A stretch of DNA of 9,155 bases from JBFMAE01 sp040756085. GTDB lineage: Bacteria; Desulfobacterota; BSN033; UBA1163. How positions within the stretch are numbered: position 1 is the stretch's first letter; every line of letters begins with the position of its first letter. The position numbers and the translations under genes were made by a program. Below, piece after piece: positions 1-7,400 of the stretch. Where the stretch lies: assembly GCA_040756085.1 (NCBI GenBank), contig JBFMAE010000330.1, forward strand, positions 1-9,155, written 5' to 3'. Under the pieces are notes generated by a model that did not search any database, had not been told where the DNA came from, and was given only the letters and a program-made list of their open reading frames with translations.

Positions 1-118
1 AGAGCCTTGTTACCTCTGCCTTCCAAACGACCGCATTTGTAAAACTTTGAAGATATTGCTGCCCGACCGGCAGTCCCAATTTTTTCACACCTCCTGAGGC
101 ATTACGTTAGAATTAAAA
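1..118. other. Left-edge stretch, possible start of a divergent gene
   Basis: No complete gene is visible here. On the minus strand a strong Shine-Dalgarno-like AGGAGG (reverse complement of 88-93) lies 10 nt before a TTG at 79-77. That TTG opens a frame with no stop to the window edge (26 codons, beginning MGLPVGQQYLQSF). A GTG two codons upstream in the same frame sits too close to the AGGAGG. On the plus strand a different frame also stays open from the edge to a TGA at 48-50, so the coding strand is ambiguous. A 5-bp G/C stem (CTGCC 59-63 with GGCAG 69-73) followed by six T at 80-85 could be a weak terminator for a plus-strand gene entering from the left. I do not recognise either peptide. 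Confidence 0.2.
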
Positions 119-123
119 TTGAC

Positions 124-152
124 TTGACAAGAATAGATTTATTGGTTAATAT
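124..152 (+). promoter_or_regulatory. Sigma70-type promoter of the padR operon
   Basis: A perfect -35 box TTGACA (124-129) is separated by 17 bp from a -10-like TAATAT (147-152), in a very A/T-rich stretch. Transcription would start near 159. Just downstream, a 10-bp palindrome TTATATATAA (161-170) and a second dyad AAAAT-AA-ATTTT (169-180) cover the predicted start region. They would be a natural place for an autoregulating PadR dimer to bind, but no classical PadR ATGT-N8-ACAT site is evident. The operator role is inference. Confidence 0.6.
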
Positions 153-196
153 GTGCATTATTATATATAAAATAAATTTTATAAGGAGCGAAACCC

Positions 197-775
197 ATGT
201 CTCTGCCCCATGCCCTATTAGGTTTACTCAATTACCGTCCAACAACAGGGTATCAACTTAAGAAAGCCTTTAAAGAATCGATTTACTTTTTTTGGAATGC
301 AACACTCCCCCAGATCTATCGGACATTAAATCAAATGGAAAAAAAGGGTTGGCTAACTGCTATGATTGAGCATCAGGAGGGTAAACCAAGTCGCAAGGTA
401 TATAAACTCACGAACAAAGGATTAAAAGAATTTCGGCGATGGCTGAAGGAGCCATCAGAGGTTCCGCAACGCAAGAATCCCATGATGTTGAAAATTTTCT
501 TTGGCAATCAGATGGATAAAGATCAGCTTGTTAGTCACATCCAAAAAATGATCGAATACCACTCCAATTTGCTTAAAAAATATGAAAAGGAGGTGAAGCC
601 TGTCATTCAACGCTATGCGTCTATTACTGGTGCTTCTGATGACGCCCGATACTGGGCCTTTACATTGGAGTTTGGTCGGATGCATGCAGAAATGGTTACA
701 AAATGGTGCGACAAATTATTAAAGACCATTAATAGTGAAAAAGTTTCAGGACCCACTAAAAAGAGGGAATCCTAA
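197..775 (+). CDS. PadR family transcriptional regulator
   Basis: Cytoplasmic DNA-binding regulator of 192 residues. The N-terminal winged helix-turn-helix (about residues 5-80) carries the PadR signature: TGYQLKKAF at 17-25, then FWNATLPQIYRTLNQMEKKG at 32-51, and a wing with RKVYKLTNKG at 66-75. The C-terminal half (about 92-176) is helical, with a lysine/glutamate-rich stretch and WAFTLEFGRMHAE. It fits the Vir-type C-terminal dimerisation domain of PadR subfamily 2. Both parts are complete and the length is usual. The ATG at 197 has AAGGAG (182-187) 9 nt upstream. PadR proteins normally repress a neighbouring gene and release it on binding a small, often aromatic or toxic, ligand. The FAD oxidoreductase begins 48 bp downstream with no terminator between, so it is the likely target. 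The ligand cannot be read from sequence. The gene looks more A/T-rich than carAB. Confidence 0.93.
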   Translation: MSLPHALLGLLNYRPTTGYQLKKAFKESIYFFWNATLPQIYRTLNQMEKKGWLTAMIEHQEGKPSRKVYKLTNKGLKEFRRWLKEPSEVPQRKNPMMLKIFFGNQMDKDQLVSHIQKMIEYHSNLLKKYEKEVKPVIQRYASITGASDDARYWAFTLEFGRMHAEMVTKWCDKLLKTINSEKVSGPTKKRES

Positions 776-823
776 AAAAATCCACACGAGAATACTCGCG
801 AATATAAAAAAGGAGGTAAGACC

Positions 824-2452
824 ATGCTTAACAAAAGAATATCCAGGCGTTCATTTCTAACTATTTCGGCCATGACGGCAGCTTCCTTTGCTCTCGACTG
901 GAAAAAGATTGCAGCCTATGCTGCCAGCATGGGCCCCAAGAGCAACTATCCCACCGTAATCATCGGAGCGGGATTGGGGGGATTATGTTGTGGAACCCAT
1001 CTGTCCAGATTCGGCATTCCAGTAACAGTAGTCGAACAACATGGTATCCCAGGAGGCTATGCCACTTCTTTCGGTCGAGGGGCATTCACTTTCGAGGTGT
1101 CCCTGCATGGGACGTCCATTCACAACAATGCAACAGCACGAATACTGAAAGATTTGGGCGTCCTTGAACAATTACAATTGATTTCACTGCCCGAAGCCTT
1201 TCATTTCAAGACACCAATCCTTGAAATTTCAGTTCCTCAGCGAGATCCGGGAGCACTGATTCAACTTTTGACTAAACATTTCCCCTCTGAAAAGGAGGGT
1301 ATTCGTGGGTTTTTTCAGGAACTATTAGATATAGCTGAAGAAACGGACAAGCTTCACCAGAAGAAAGGGAAGTTTTTCAAGTATATCTTCCCCATTCAGT
1401 ACCGGAAGATGTGGAAGGTTAGGAATAAGACTCTGGTCGATTTATTAAATCAATACGTCAAAGACCCTGCCCTGAAGGATGTTCTGGCTTTCAATTGGGG
1501 TTACTACGGTCTGCCTCCATCTAAGCTCTCCGGTTTTTACTATGCCACCGCCCTTGGGGATTACCTGAAAAATGGCTCTTACTACATCAAACCCCGTTCT
1601 CAGGAATTGAGTAATACCTTGGCTAAATCCATTGAGACCTCAGGTGGAAAAATCCTTTACGGAAACTCGGTGGAAAAAATCCTAGTGAAGGACGGGGCTG
1701 TGCAGGGAGTAGCCATATCAGGAGGAAAAGTCCTGCCTGCTCGAGCTGTGGTAAGCAACGCAAGTGCCCTTGCCACCTTTAAGGAGATGCTTCCCCTGGA
1801 TGTTGTGCCAGCAGATTACTTAAAGAAGCTGAATGAATACCGGCCAAGCATCTCGAGTTTCACCGTTTGGTTGGGGTTAAAACAGGAATTGAGGGGTAGG
1901 ATAAAGGGTTACAGCATTGGCATCTCTTCAGGAGAAGGGGCGGAGGCCAATTATCAATACTGCATGAAGGGTAATGTGGAGCGGGGTCCCTTCAGCGTCA
2001 CCATTTACGACAACCTCTTTGAAGGTTATTCCAAGCCGGGTAAATCGACACTCATGCTTCTCTTTCTCACAGGGCACGAACCCTGGCGGAGGTTTGAAGC
2101 CGATTACCGGGCAGGGCGTAAAAAAGACTATTATAAGGAGAAAGCGAGGTGGACAGATATCCTCATCCGCAGGGCTGAAAAAGAGTTAATCCCCGGGCTC
2201 TCCTCCATGATAGAAGTTAAGGACTCGGCAACTCCCTTGACCAACTGGTATTTTACACGCAATCCTGAGGGGGCTATCTATGGTTTTGAGCAGGCTATGA
2301 ATAATTCCTACATGACCAGGATCGATAACCGGACCCCTATTAAAGGACTCTACCTGGCGAGTGCCTGGGGCAATCCTGGCGGTGGTTATACAGGAGTATT
2401 GAGAGCCGGAGAATTGACCTTCCAGAAAATGATGGAGGATTGGGGAGGTTAG
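824..2452 (+). CDS. Tat-exported FAD-dependent oxidoreductase, phytoene desaturase/retinol saturase-like
   Basis: A 542-residue flavoprotein. The N-terminus has a twin-arginine signal: SRRSFLT at 7-13, a weakly hydrophobic segment to about 24, and an AYA-A-type cleavage region near 31-34. Export as a folded, cofactor-loaded protein is therefore likely. The mature part starts with a Rossmann FAD-binding motif, VIIGAGLGG at 45-53, followed by a ribose-binding acidic residue E71 and the PGGYATSF motif at 77-84. These are typical of the CrtI/NAD(P)-binding-like amine oxidase superfamily. The C-terminus carries the matching FAD-closing motif, GLYLASAWGNPGGGYTGVLR, near 512-531. Relatives act on isoprenoid or other polyunsaturated lipids, but the substrate here is unknown. 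No carotenoid genes are nearby, so carotenoid synthesis is not supported. AGGAGGT (811-817) lies 6 nt before the ATG. The gene follows padR by 48 bp and is probably cotranscribed and PadR-controlled. Confidence 0.85.
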   Translation: MLNKRISRRSFLTISAMTAASFALDWKKIAAYAASMGPKSNYPTVIIGAGLGGLCCGTHLSRFGIPVTVVEQHGIPGGYATSFGRGAFTFEVSLHGTSIHNNATARILKDLGVLEQLQLISLPEAFHFKTPILEISVPQRDPGALIQLLTKHFPSEKEGIRGFFQELLDIAEETDKLHQKKGKFFKYIFPIQYRKMWKVRNKTLVDLLNQYVKDPALKDVLAFNWGYYGLPPSKLSGFYYATALGDYLKNGSYYIKPRSQELSNTLAKSIETSGGKILYGNSVEKILVKDGAVQGVAISGGKVLPARAVVSNASALATFKEMLPLDVVPADYLKKLNEYRPSISSFTVWLGLKQELRGRIKGYSIGISSGEGAEANYQYCMKGNVERGPFSVTIYDNLFEGYSKPGKSTLMLLFLTGHEPWRRFEADYRAGRKKDYYKEKARWTDILIRRAEKELIPGLSSMIEVKDSATPLTNWYFTRNPEGAIYGFEQAMNNSYMTRIDNRTPIKGLYLASAWGNPGGGYTGVLRAGELTFQKMMEDWGG

Positions 2453-2608
2453 TTGGTCATAGGTAGAGCTAAAAGCAAGCGTGAGAGAATTGAACTTAAA
2501 ATTAGAAAGAGGGTCTTTATGGAGAAACAGAAGATGTATGAAAAAGCAAAGAAGAGGGTAGAAGCCAGAATTGGATTCTATATCCCAAAGAATGGCAAAT
2601 CTCAATAG
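2453..2608 (+). pseudogene. Short ORF, remnant-like N-terminus of a 2TM-domain protein
   Basis: Directly after the oxidoreductase stop, in the same frame, an open stretch runs to TAG at 2606-2608. An ATG at 2519 would give 29 residues; a TTG at 2453 would give 51. The peptide is highly charged, and the segment MYEKAKKRVEARIGFYI closely resembles the conserved entry of the small 2TM domain, where the first membrane helix should follow. Here it ends within seven residues (PKNGKSQ), and no other forward frame continues with a hydrophobic helix. This reads best as a decayed or truncated gene. A short functional basic peptide is an alternative. GGGGAGG (2442-2448) lies 4 nt before the TTG; the ATG has only a weak purine stretch. 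The 2TM comparison is from memory, not a search. Confidence 0.4.
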
Positions 2609-2659
2609 AGCCCTATGGGCAAAGCCCGTGATCTTCTGCGTAGGCGGATAATTTTTCTC

Positions 2660-2688
2660 TTGAAATCTCCAAAGAGACTTGGTAAGAT
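2660..2688 (+). promoter_or_regulatory. Candidate promoter for the ABM-domain gene
   Basis: TTGAAA (2660-2665), a 17-bp spacer and TAAGAT (2683-2688) match a sigma70-type promoter at 5/6 and 4/6 positions. The predicted start near 2695 leaves a leader of about 19 nt that contains the GGGAGG ribosome binding site (2699-2704) of the next gene. It would let the small ABM gene be expressed independently of the padR operon. Just upstream, the triplet GCCC-TAT-GGGC-AAA-GCCC (2610-2627) can form two alternative short hairpins, with no T-run after them. Confidence 0.4.
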
Positions 2689-2713
2689 GAAAAAAAACGG
2701 GAGGTAAAGGGCC

Positions 2714-3001
2714 ATGGCAGTGAGGATCATTATCGATCGGAAGGTGAAGAAGGGAAAGGAAGAGGATTTTGCGAAACTGCTCAGGGAAATGAGGTCAAAA
2801 GCGGTCCCTTCAAAGGGCTATATCTCGGGTGAGACGCTACGGGCCTTGGAAGACCCCCAAAACTATATTGTGATCACCACATGGCAGAGCGTCGAAGAAT
2901 GGAAGAAATGGGAAAAAAATCCGGAAAGAAGGAAGATTCATGTCAAGATTGAAAAACTGATGGCCAGGCCTACGGAGACAAAGATATATACCCATGTCTA
3001 A
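2714..3001 (+). CDS. Antibiotic biosynthesis monooxygenase (ABM) fold protein
   Basis: A 95-residue soluble protein with a single dimeric alpha/beta-barrel (ferredoxin-like) ABM domain over almost its full length. Seen directly: first strand AVRIIIDRKV (2-11), helix EEDFAKLLREMRSKA (16-30), the family's GYISGETLRALEDPQNYIVI block (35-54), TTWQSVEEWKKWEKN (55-69) and a final helix plus strand ending KLMARPTETKIYTHV. Members include quinol or polyketide monooxygenases and heme-degrading enzymes, but many small stand-alone ones have no known role. No heme-ligand pattern is obvious here, so no reaction is assigned. The start is fixed by GGGAGG (2699-2704) 9 nt upstream of the ATG. A candidate promoter lies in front of it and a strong terminator about 100 bp behind, so it may be monocistronic. 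Confidence 0.8.
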   Translation: MAVRIIIDRKVKKGKEEDFAKLLREMRSKAVPSKGYISGETLRALEDPQNYIVITTWQSVEEWKKWEKNPERRKIHVKIEKLMARPTETKIYTHV

Positions 3002-3016
3002 GGGTTTCCCGGGATC

Positions 3017-3045
3017 TTGACAAATAAAAAGGAATGTGGTAGATA
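3017..3045 (+). promoter_or_regulatory. Candidate extended -10 promoter ahead of carA leader
   Basis: A perfect TTGACA (3017-3022) is followed after 17 bp by TAGATA (3040-3045). A TGG directly before it (3037-3039) makes an extended -10 element. Transcription would begin near 3052. The only gene downstream on this strand is carA, but an intrinsic terminator at 3101-3141 lies between, so transcripts would either stop after about 90 nt or read on into carAB. No other convincing promoter is visible between the terminator and carA. Confidence 0.45.
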
Positions 3046-3071
3046 AATAAAAATGAATTGATGAACTCTTT

Positions 3072-3233
3072 ATGATCAAAGAATCAATGCCAGCCTTGAA
3101 GACCCTCGATCCTGTTCGATCAGGATCGGGGGTCTTTTTTTATGACCAAATCATCCCACCTTACCCCCCTTTTAGCACCTGCCTGCCGACAGGCAGGAAA
3201 AGGACCCTGGGGGGATTTGAAAGGAAGATTTGA
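3072..3233 (+). CDS. Possible leader ORF overlapping the carA start
   Basis: A 53-codon frame starts at ATG 3072, continues through both arms and the T-run of the terminator, and ends in TGA at 3231-3233. Its last base is the A of the carA ATG (TGATG). The peptide begins MIKESMPALKTLDP and is unlike any family I know. There is no Shine-Dalgarno sequence before this ATG or before the internal starts at 3087 and 3096, which weakens the case for translation. The layout resembles the E. coli pyrBI leader, where a short ORF crosses the attenuator and translation prevents termination when UTP is low. A chance frame is quite possible. Confidence 0.2.
   Translation: MIKESMPALKTLDPVRSGSGVFFYDQIIPPYPPFSTCLPTGRKRTLGGFERKI
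3101..3141 (+). terminator. Strong intrinsic terminator between the ABM gene and carA
   Basis: GACCCTCGATCCTG (3101-3114) pairs with CAGGATCGGGGGTC (3121-3134) over 14 positions with one U-G wobble and a 6-nt loop. AA (3099-3100) can extend the stem into the T-run. Seven T follow (3135-3141). It may simply end the ABM transcript, or act as a conditional attenuator for carAB given the promoter-like sequence at 3017-3045. An upstream hairpin, ATTGAT (3057-3062) with ATCAAT (3082-3087) plus an inner TCTTT/AAAGA, sits in the same leader. Confidence 0.9.
3178..3197. repeat. 20-bp perfect palindromic element, REP-like
   Basis: CCTGCCTG (3178-3185), loop CCGA, CAGGCAGG (3190-3197): a perfect 8-bp G/C stem. 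When read as codons it gives the peptide PACRQAG, a string I recall seeing often in proteins predicted from candidate-phylum and deltaproteobacterial metagenomes. That suggests a dispersed repeat family. It lies 35 bp before the carA start, between the terminator and the ribosome binding site. No T-run follows, so it is not a terminator. Confidence 0.6.
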
Positions 3234-4384
3234 TGGAACTTTCTCAGAAAGCCATACTGGCCTTAGAGGATGGGACTGTATTCGAGGGATGGTCTTTTGG
3301 GTTTCCCGGAGAAAAGGCAGGAGAAGTCGTCTTCAATACCAGCATGGCAGGCTATCAGGAGATCCTCACGGATCCTTCCTATAAAGGTCAGATCGTGATC
3401 ATGACCTATCCACTCATCGGTAATTATGGAGTCAACGAAGAGGATATCGAATCTCAAGGGCCGAAAGTGGAAGGTTTCATCGTCAAAGAGAACAGTTCTC
3501 TTTTTAGCAACTGGCGTGGGAATCAATCTCTCTCCCACTATTTGATTCAGTGCCGCATTATGGGAGTGGAGGGTATGGACACGCGAGCCCTTACAAAACA
3601 TCTCCGGGTAAGGGGCGCGATGAAAGCTATCCTCTCCACGGAAGACCTGAATCGAGATCGTCTGATTGAAAAGGCCAAGACCTCCCCTGGCCTGATCGGC
3701 CGAGACCTGGTCAGAGAGGTTACCTGTGGAAATCCTTATCAATGGACGGAGAGGATTGACTCGGAATTCTATCTTTACAACCAGCCACCTTCCACTTTCC
3801 ACTTTCGGCCAAGAGTGGTCGTGATGGACTTCGGCGTCAAATACAATATTCTCCGATCCCTTCGTGACTGGAACTGTGAAGTGGCCGTTCTCCCAGCTTC
3901 CTCGTCGGCGGAATCGATCCTCTCCTATCGTCCGGATGGAATCCTTCTATCCAACGGCCCGGGCGACCCGGAGGGAGTTCCTTATGCGATTGAGACCGTG
4001 CGCCAGCTCATAGGAAAGAAACCGATCTTCGGGATCTGCCTGGGACATCAGCTCCTGGGGTTAGCCTTTGGAGGAAAGACCTTTAAGTTGAAGTTCGGGC
4101 ATCGGGGGGCCAACCAACCCGTGAAAGATCTGAGAACCGGTAAGGTGGCAATCACCTCCCAGAATCACGGGTTTTGTGTTGATCCCGATTCTCTAAATCC
4201 GGAGGAAATTGAATTTACCCAGATCAACCTGAATGACCAAACCCTAGAAGGAATGAGACACAAGCAACTTCCGATCTTCTCGGTGCAGTATCACCCTGAG
4301 GCCTCCCCAGGGCCTCACGATACACAGTACCTCTTTAATGAATTTATAAAGATGATGGAGTTGCATTCAACGGAAACCCGATAG
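3233..4384 (+). CDS. carA: Carbamoyl phosphate synthetase small (glutaminase) subunit
   Basis: The 383-residue glutamine amidotransferase subunit hydrolyses glutamine and passes ammonia through a tunnel to CarB, making carbamoyl phosphate for pyrimidines and arginine. The N-terminal CPSase_sm domain spans about 1-150, with LEDGTVFEG at 11-19, TSMAGYQEILTDPSY at 36-50 and GMDTRALTKHLR near 114-125. The C-terminal class I amidotransferase domain begins near 193, with VVVMDFGVKYNILR, LSNGPGDP, and the nucleophile elbow GICLGHQL with Cys269. The catalytic dyad partners are His354 and Glu356 in QYHPEA. All key residues are present and the length is normal. I choose ATG 3233 over the preceding in-frame TTG 3230, because GAAAGGAAG lies a few bases upstream and the residues after it fit the family N-terminus. 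carB follows after 97 bp. Confidence 0.97.
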   Translation: MELSQKAILALEDGTVFEGWSFGFPGEKAGEVVFNTSMAGYQEILTDPSYKGQIVIMTYPLIGNYGVNEEDIESQGPKVEGFIVKENSSLFSNWRGNQSLSHYLIQCRIMGVEGMDTRALTKHLRVRGAMKAILSTEDLNRDRLIEKAKTSPGLIGRDLVREVTCGNPYQWTERIDSEFYLYNQPPSTFHFRPRVVVMDFGVKYNILRSLRDWNCEVAVLPASSSAESILSYRPDGILLSNGPGDPEGVPYAIETVRQLIGKKPIFGICLGHQLLGLAFGGKTFKLKFGHRGANQPVKDLRTGKVAITSQNHGFCVDPDSLNPEEIEFTQINLNDQTLEGMRHKQLPIFSVQYHPEASPGPHDTQYLFNEFIKMMELHSTETR

Positions 4385-4391
4385 AGGTTGT

Positions 4392-4463
4392 AGGAGCGTT
4401 CTCCTTTGGAGAACTTGAGGCAGAAAAAAATGTTTTGCCTCTCTCCTCAAGCGCAGCGCTCCT
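4392..4463. repeat. Multi-hairpin spacer between carA and carB
   Basis: Three nested inverted repeats fill this 97-bp gap. GTTCTCC (4398-4404) pairs with GGAGAAC (4408-4414) around a TTT loop. GAGGCA (4417-4422) pairs with TGCCTC (4436-4441). AGGAGCG (4392-4398) can pair with CGCTCCT (4457-4463), closing the whole structure. CTCCTCAAG is repeated directly at 4443-4451 and 4459-4467. No T-run follows, so it is not a classical terminator. It may be an inserted dispersed repeat, or an mRNA structure that tunes carB translation relative to carA or protects RNA ends. Confidence 0.6.
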
Positions 4464-4481
4464 CAAGGGAAACGATCTTTT

Positions 4482-7400
4482 ATGCCTAAGAGGACCGACA
4501 TCAAAAGGATACTCATCATCGGCTCTGGACCTATTGTGATCAGCCAGGCCTGTGAATTTGACTATTCGGGAACTCAAGCCTGCAAGGCTTTAAAGGAAGA
4601 AGGGTTTGAGGTAGTGTTGGTCAACTCCAATCCAGCCACAATCATGACCGATCCAGAGATGGCCGATCGCACCTATATCGAACCGGTCACTCCTGAAATA
4701 TTAGAAAAGGTCATTGAACGGGAGAGACCGGATGCCCTCCTTCCAACTTTAGGCGGACAGACCGGCCTCAACGTCTCCGTCGCCCTTTATGAATCCGGGG
4801 TCCTTAATAAATATGGCGTTCAGATGATCGGCGCAAAGTATGAGGCGATTAAGAAAGGAGAGGACCGAAATCTCTTCAAGGAATCGATGAAGAAGATCGG
4901 CCTCGACCTTCCTCGAAGCGGGCTGGCCTATTCTCTCAGCGAGGCCTTAGAGGTCGCCAAGGGAATAGGATTTCCCCTGATCGTTCGTCCCAGTTTCACA
5001 CTGGGTGGCACAGGGGGAGGGGTCGCCTATAATATAAAAGAATTCGAAGAGGTGGCGGCCCGGGGACTCGAGTCGAGCATGATCGGTGAAATCCTGATCG
5101 AAGAGTCTATCCTCGGCTGGAAGGAATTCGAACTGGAGGTGATGAGAGACCTTAACGATAATGTCGTCATCATCTGCTCCATCGAAAACTTTGATCCCAT
5201 GGGCATCCATACCGGAGACAGCATTACTGTCGCACCTGCCCAGACCCTGACGGACAAGGAATACCAGAGGATGAGGGATGCGGCAATCCAGGCAATTCGA
5301 GAGATCGGTGTGGAGACCGGAGGGTCTAACATCCAGTTCGCGATCCGTCCGGATGATGGACGAATGGTTATCATTGAGATGAACCCGAGGGTCTCCCGAT
5401 CTTCGGCGCTTGCCTCCAAAGCCACCGGATTCCCCATCGCCAAGATGGCTGCGAAATTGGCCGTCGGATATACCCTCGATGAGATTCCCAATGACATCAC
5501 TAAAAAGACGCCTGCCTGTTTTGAACCGACCATCGACTATTGTGTGGTGAAGATCCCGAGATTCACCTTCGAAAAATTTCCTGGAGCAGACCCCACCCTA
5601 ACCATTTCGATGAAGTCGGTCGGTGAGACCATGGCGATCGGCCGGACCTTCAAAGAAGCCCTTCAAAAAGGACTCCGTTCCCTGGAAATCGGAAGATACG
5701 GTCTGGGTGCAGATGGGAAGGATCAATTCCCTTCCTTCACTGAGATTTTTAATGACCCCGCACGACCGAACATGCTTGAAGAGATCAGGGAAAAACTCTC
5801 CACCCCGAATGCAGAAAGGATCTTCTATGTCCGCTATGCTATGCTTGTAGGGATGAAGGTTGAGGAGATCCACGAATTGACTAATATCGATCCCTGGTTT
5901 CTGTTCAACATTCAGGAGATCATTGACCTGGAGAAGGAGATACGCCCCTACGGAGCAAAGGTGAGGGATCTGGAACTCTGGAAAAAGACTCTGACGCCTG
6001 ATCAACTCCGCCTTCCGGAACCGCTTCTGAGAAAGGCGAAGGAGTTTGGCTTCTCTGATTTCCAGCTCGGGTACCTTTTGGGCTTTGACGAAGCCACCCT
6101 CCGGAAGATGAGGACAGAGAACGGAATTCTCCCCACTTATAAACTGGTGGACACCTGCGGAGCAGAATTTGAAGCCTACACCCCTTACTATTACTCCACT
6201 TACGAGACAGAAGACGAATCCGAATCGTCCCCCCAAAAGAAGATCATGATCTTGGGAGGGGGCCCGAATCGAATCGGGCAGGGGATCGAATTTGATTACT
6301 GTTGCGTCCATGCCTCCTTCGCCCTGAAAGAGTTGGGTTATGAAACGATCATGGTGAACTCCAATCCGGAAACGGTTTCGACGGACTACGACACTTCTGA
6401 TAAACTCTATTTCGAGCCCCTCACGCTCGAAGATGTCCTCCATATCATCCGGGTCGAAAAACCCGATGGGGTGATCGTCCAATTCGGGGGGCAGACTCCT
6501 CTTAATCTGGCAGTCCCCTTGGAGAAGGCGGGAGCTAAGATTATCGGAACGACTCCTGAGAATATCGATCGGGCAGAAGATCGGGAGCGGTTCAAAGCCC
6601 TTCTTAAAAAGTTGGAACTTATTCAGCCATTCAATGGCACAGCCAGTTCGGTCGATGAGGCCAGAAGGATTGCCGATGACATTGGCTACCCCGTGGTGGT
6701 GAGACCATCTTATGTTCTGGGTGGAAGGGCGATGGAGATCATCTACGACGAGGAATCTCTAAAGAGTTTTGTTCAACGGGCCGTGGACGCCTCCCCAGAA
6801 CACCCCATCCTCATCGATAAATTCCTGGAAGATGCAATTGAAATCGATGTCGATGCTGTCTCCGATGGAGAATCCTGTGTCATTGCCGGGATCATGGAAC
6901 ATATCGAGGAGGCCGGCATTCATTCCGGGGATAGCGCCTGTGCTACCCCTCCCTACTCCCTGAGTGATGAGTTGATCGAAGGTCTGAAACGCAACACCTA
7001 TGTCTTAGCTAAGGAGCTCCAGGTGGTGGGTTTAATGAATATTCAATATGCGGTCAAAAATGACGTCACCTATGTCCTCGAAGTCAATCCCCGGGCATCC
7101 CGGACCGTTCCTTTTATCAGTAAGGCGACAGGGATTCCTTGGGCCAAAGTGGCTGCCAAGGTGATGGTAGGAAAACGACTCCAGGAACTTGGAATCGAGG
7201 GAGAAGTCGAAATCCATCATATCGCCGTGAAGGAATCGGTCTTTCCATTCAACCGGTTCTATGGGATCGATACGGTGTTGGGTCCGGAGATGAAATCGAC
7301 AGGAGAGGTGATGGGAATTGATACCGATTTCGGGATGGCCTTTGCTAAATCTCAGATCGCTGCTGGTCTCAACATCCCTCTAAGGGGAAGTGTCTTCATC

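Noticed and set aside
787..798. Hairpin CGAG-AATA-CTCG between padR and the oxidoreductase as a terminator
   Set aside because: Only a 4-bp stem with no T-run; the two genes are more likely cotranscribed.
2186..2605. 139-codon minus-strand frame over the oxidoreductase end and the following gap
   Set aside because: Mostly antisense to the conserved C-terminal FAD motif; no recognisable domain, and the plus-strand reading explains the bases better.
3230..3232. TTG start for carA one codon earlier
   Set aside because: The ATG at 3233 follows directly, is better spaced from GAAAGGAAG and gives the usual N-terminus.
3142..3384. 80-codon plus-strand frame starting after the terminator and overlapping carA
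   Set aside because: Two thirds of it is carA read in another frame, the rest is the palindromic repeat, and there is no ribosome site.
3263..3802. 179-codon minus-strand frame opposite carA
   Set aside because: Antisense shadow of the conserved CarA N-terminal domain; peptide unrecognisable.
5598..6482. 294-codon open frame on the minus strand inside carB
   Set aside because: It lies fully antisense to strongly conserved CarB sequence, has no family resemblance, and is explained by codon bias of the real gene.
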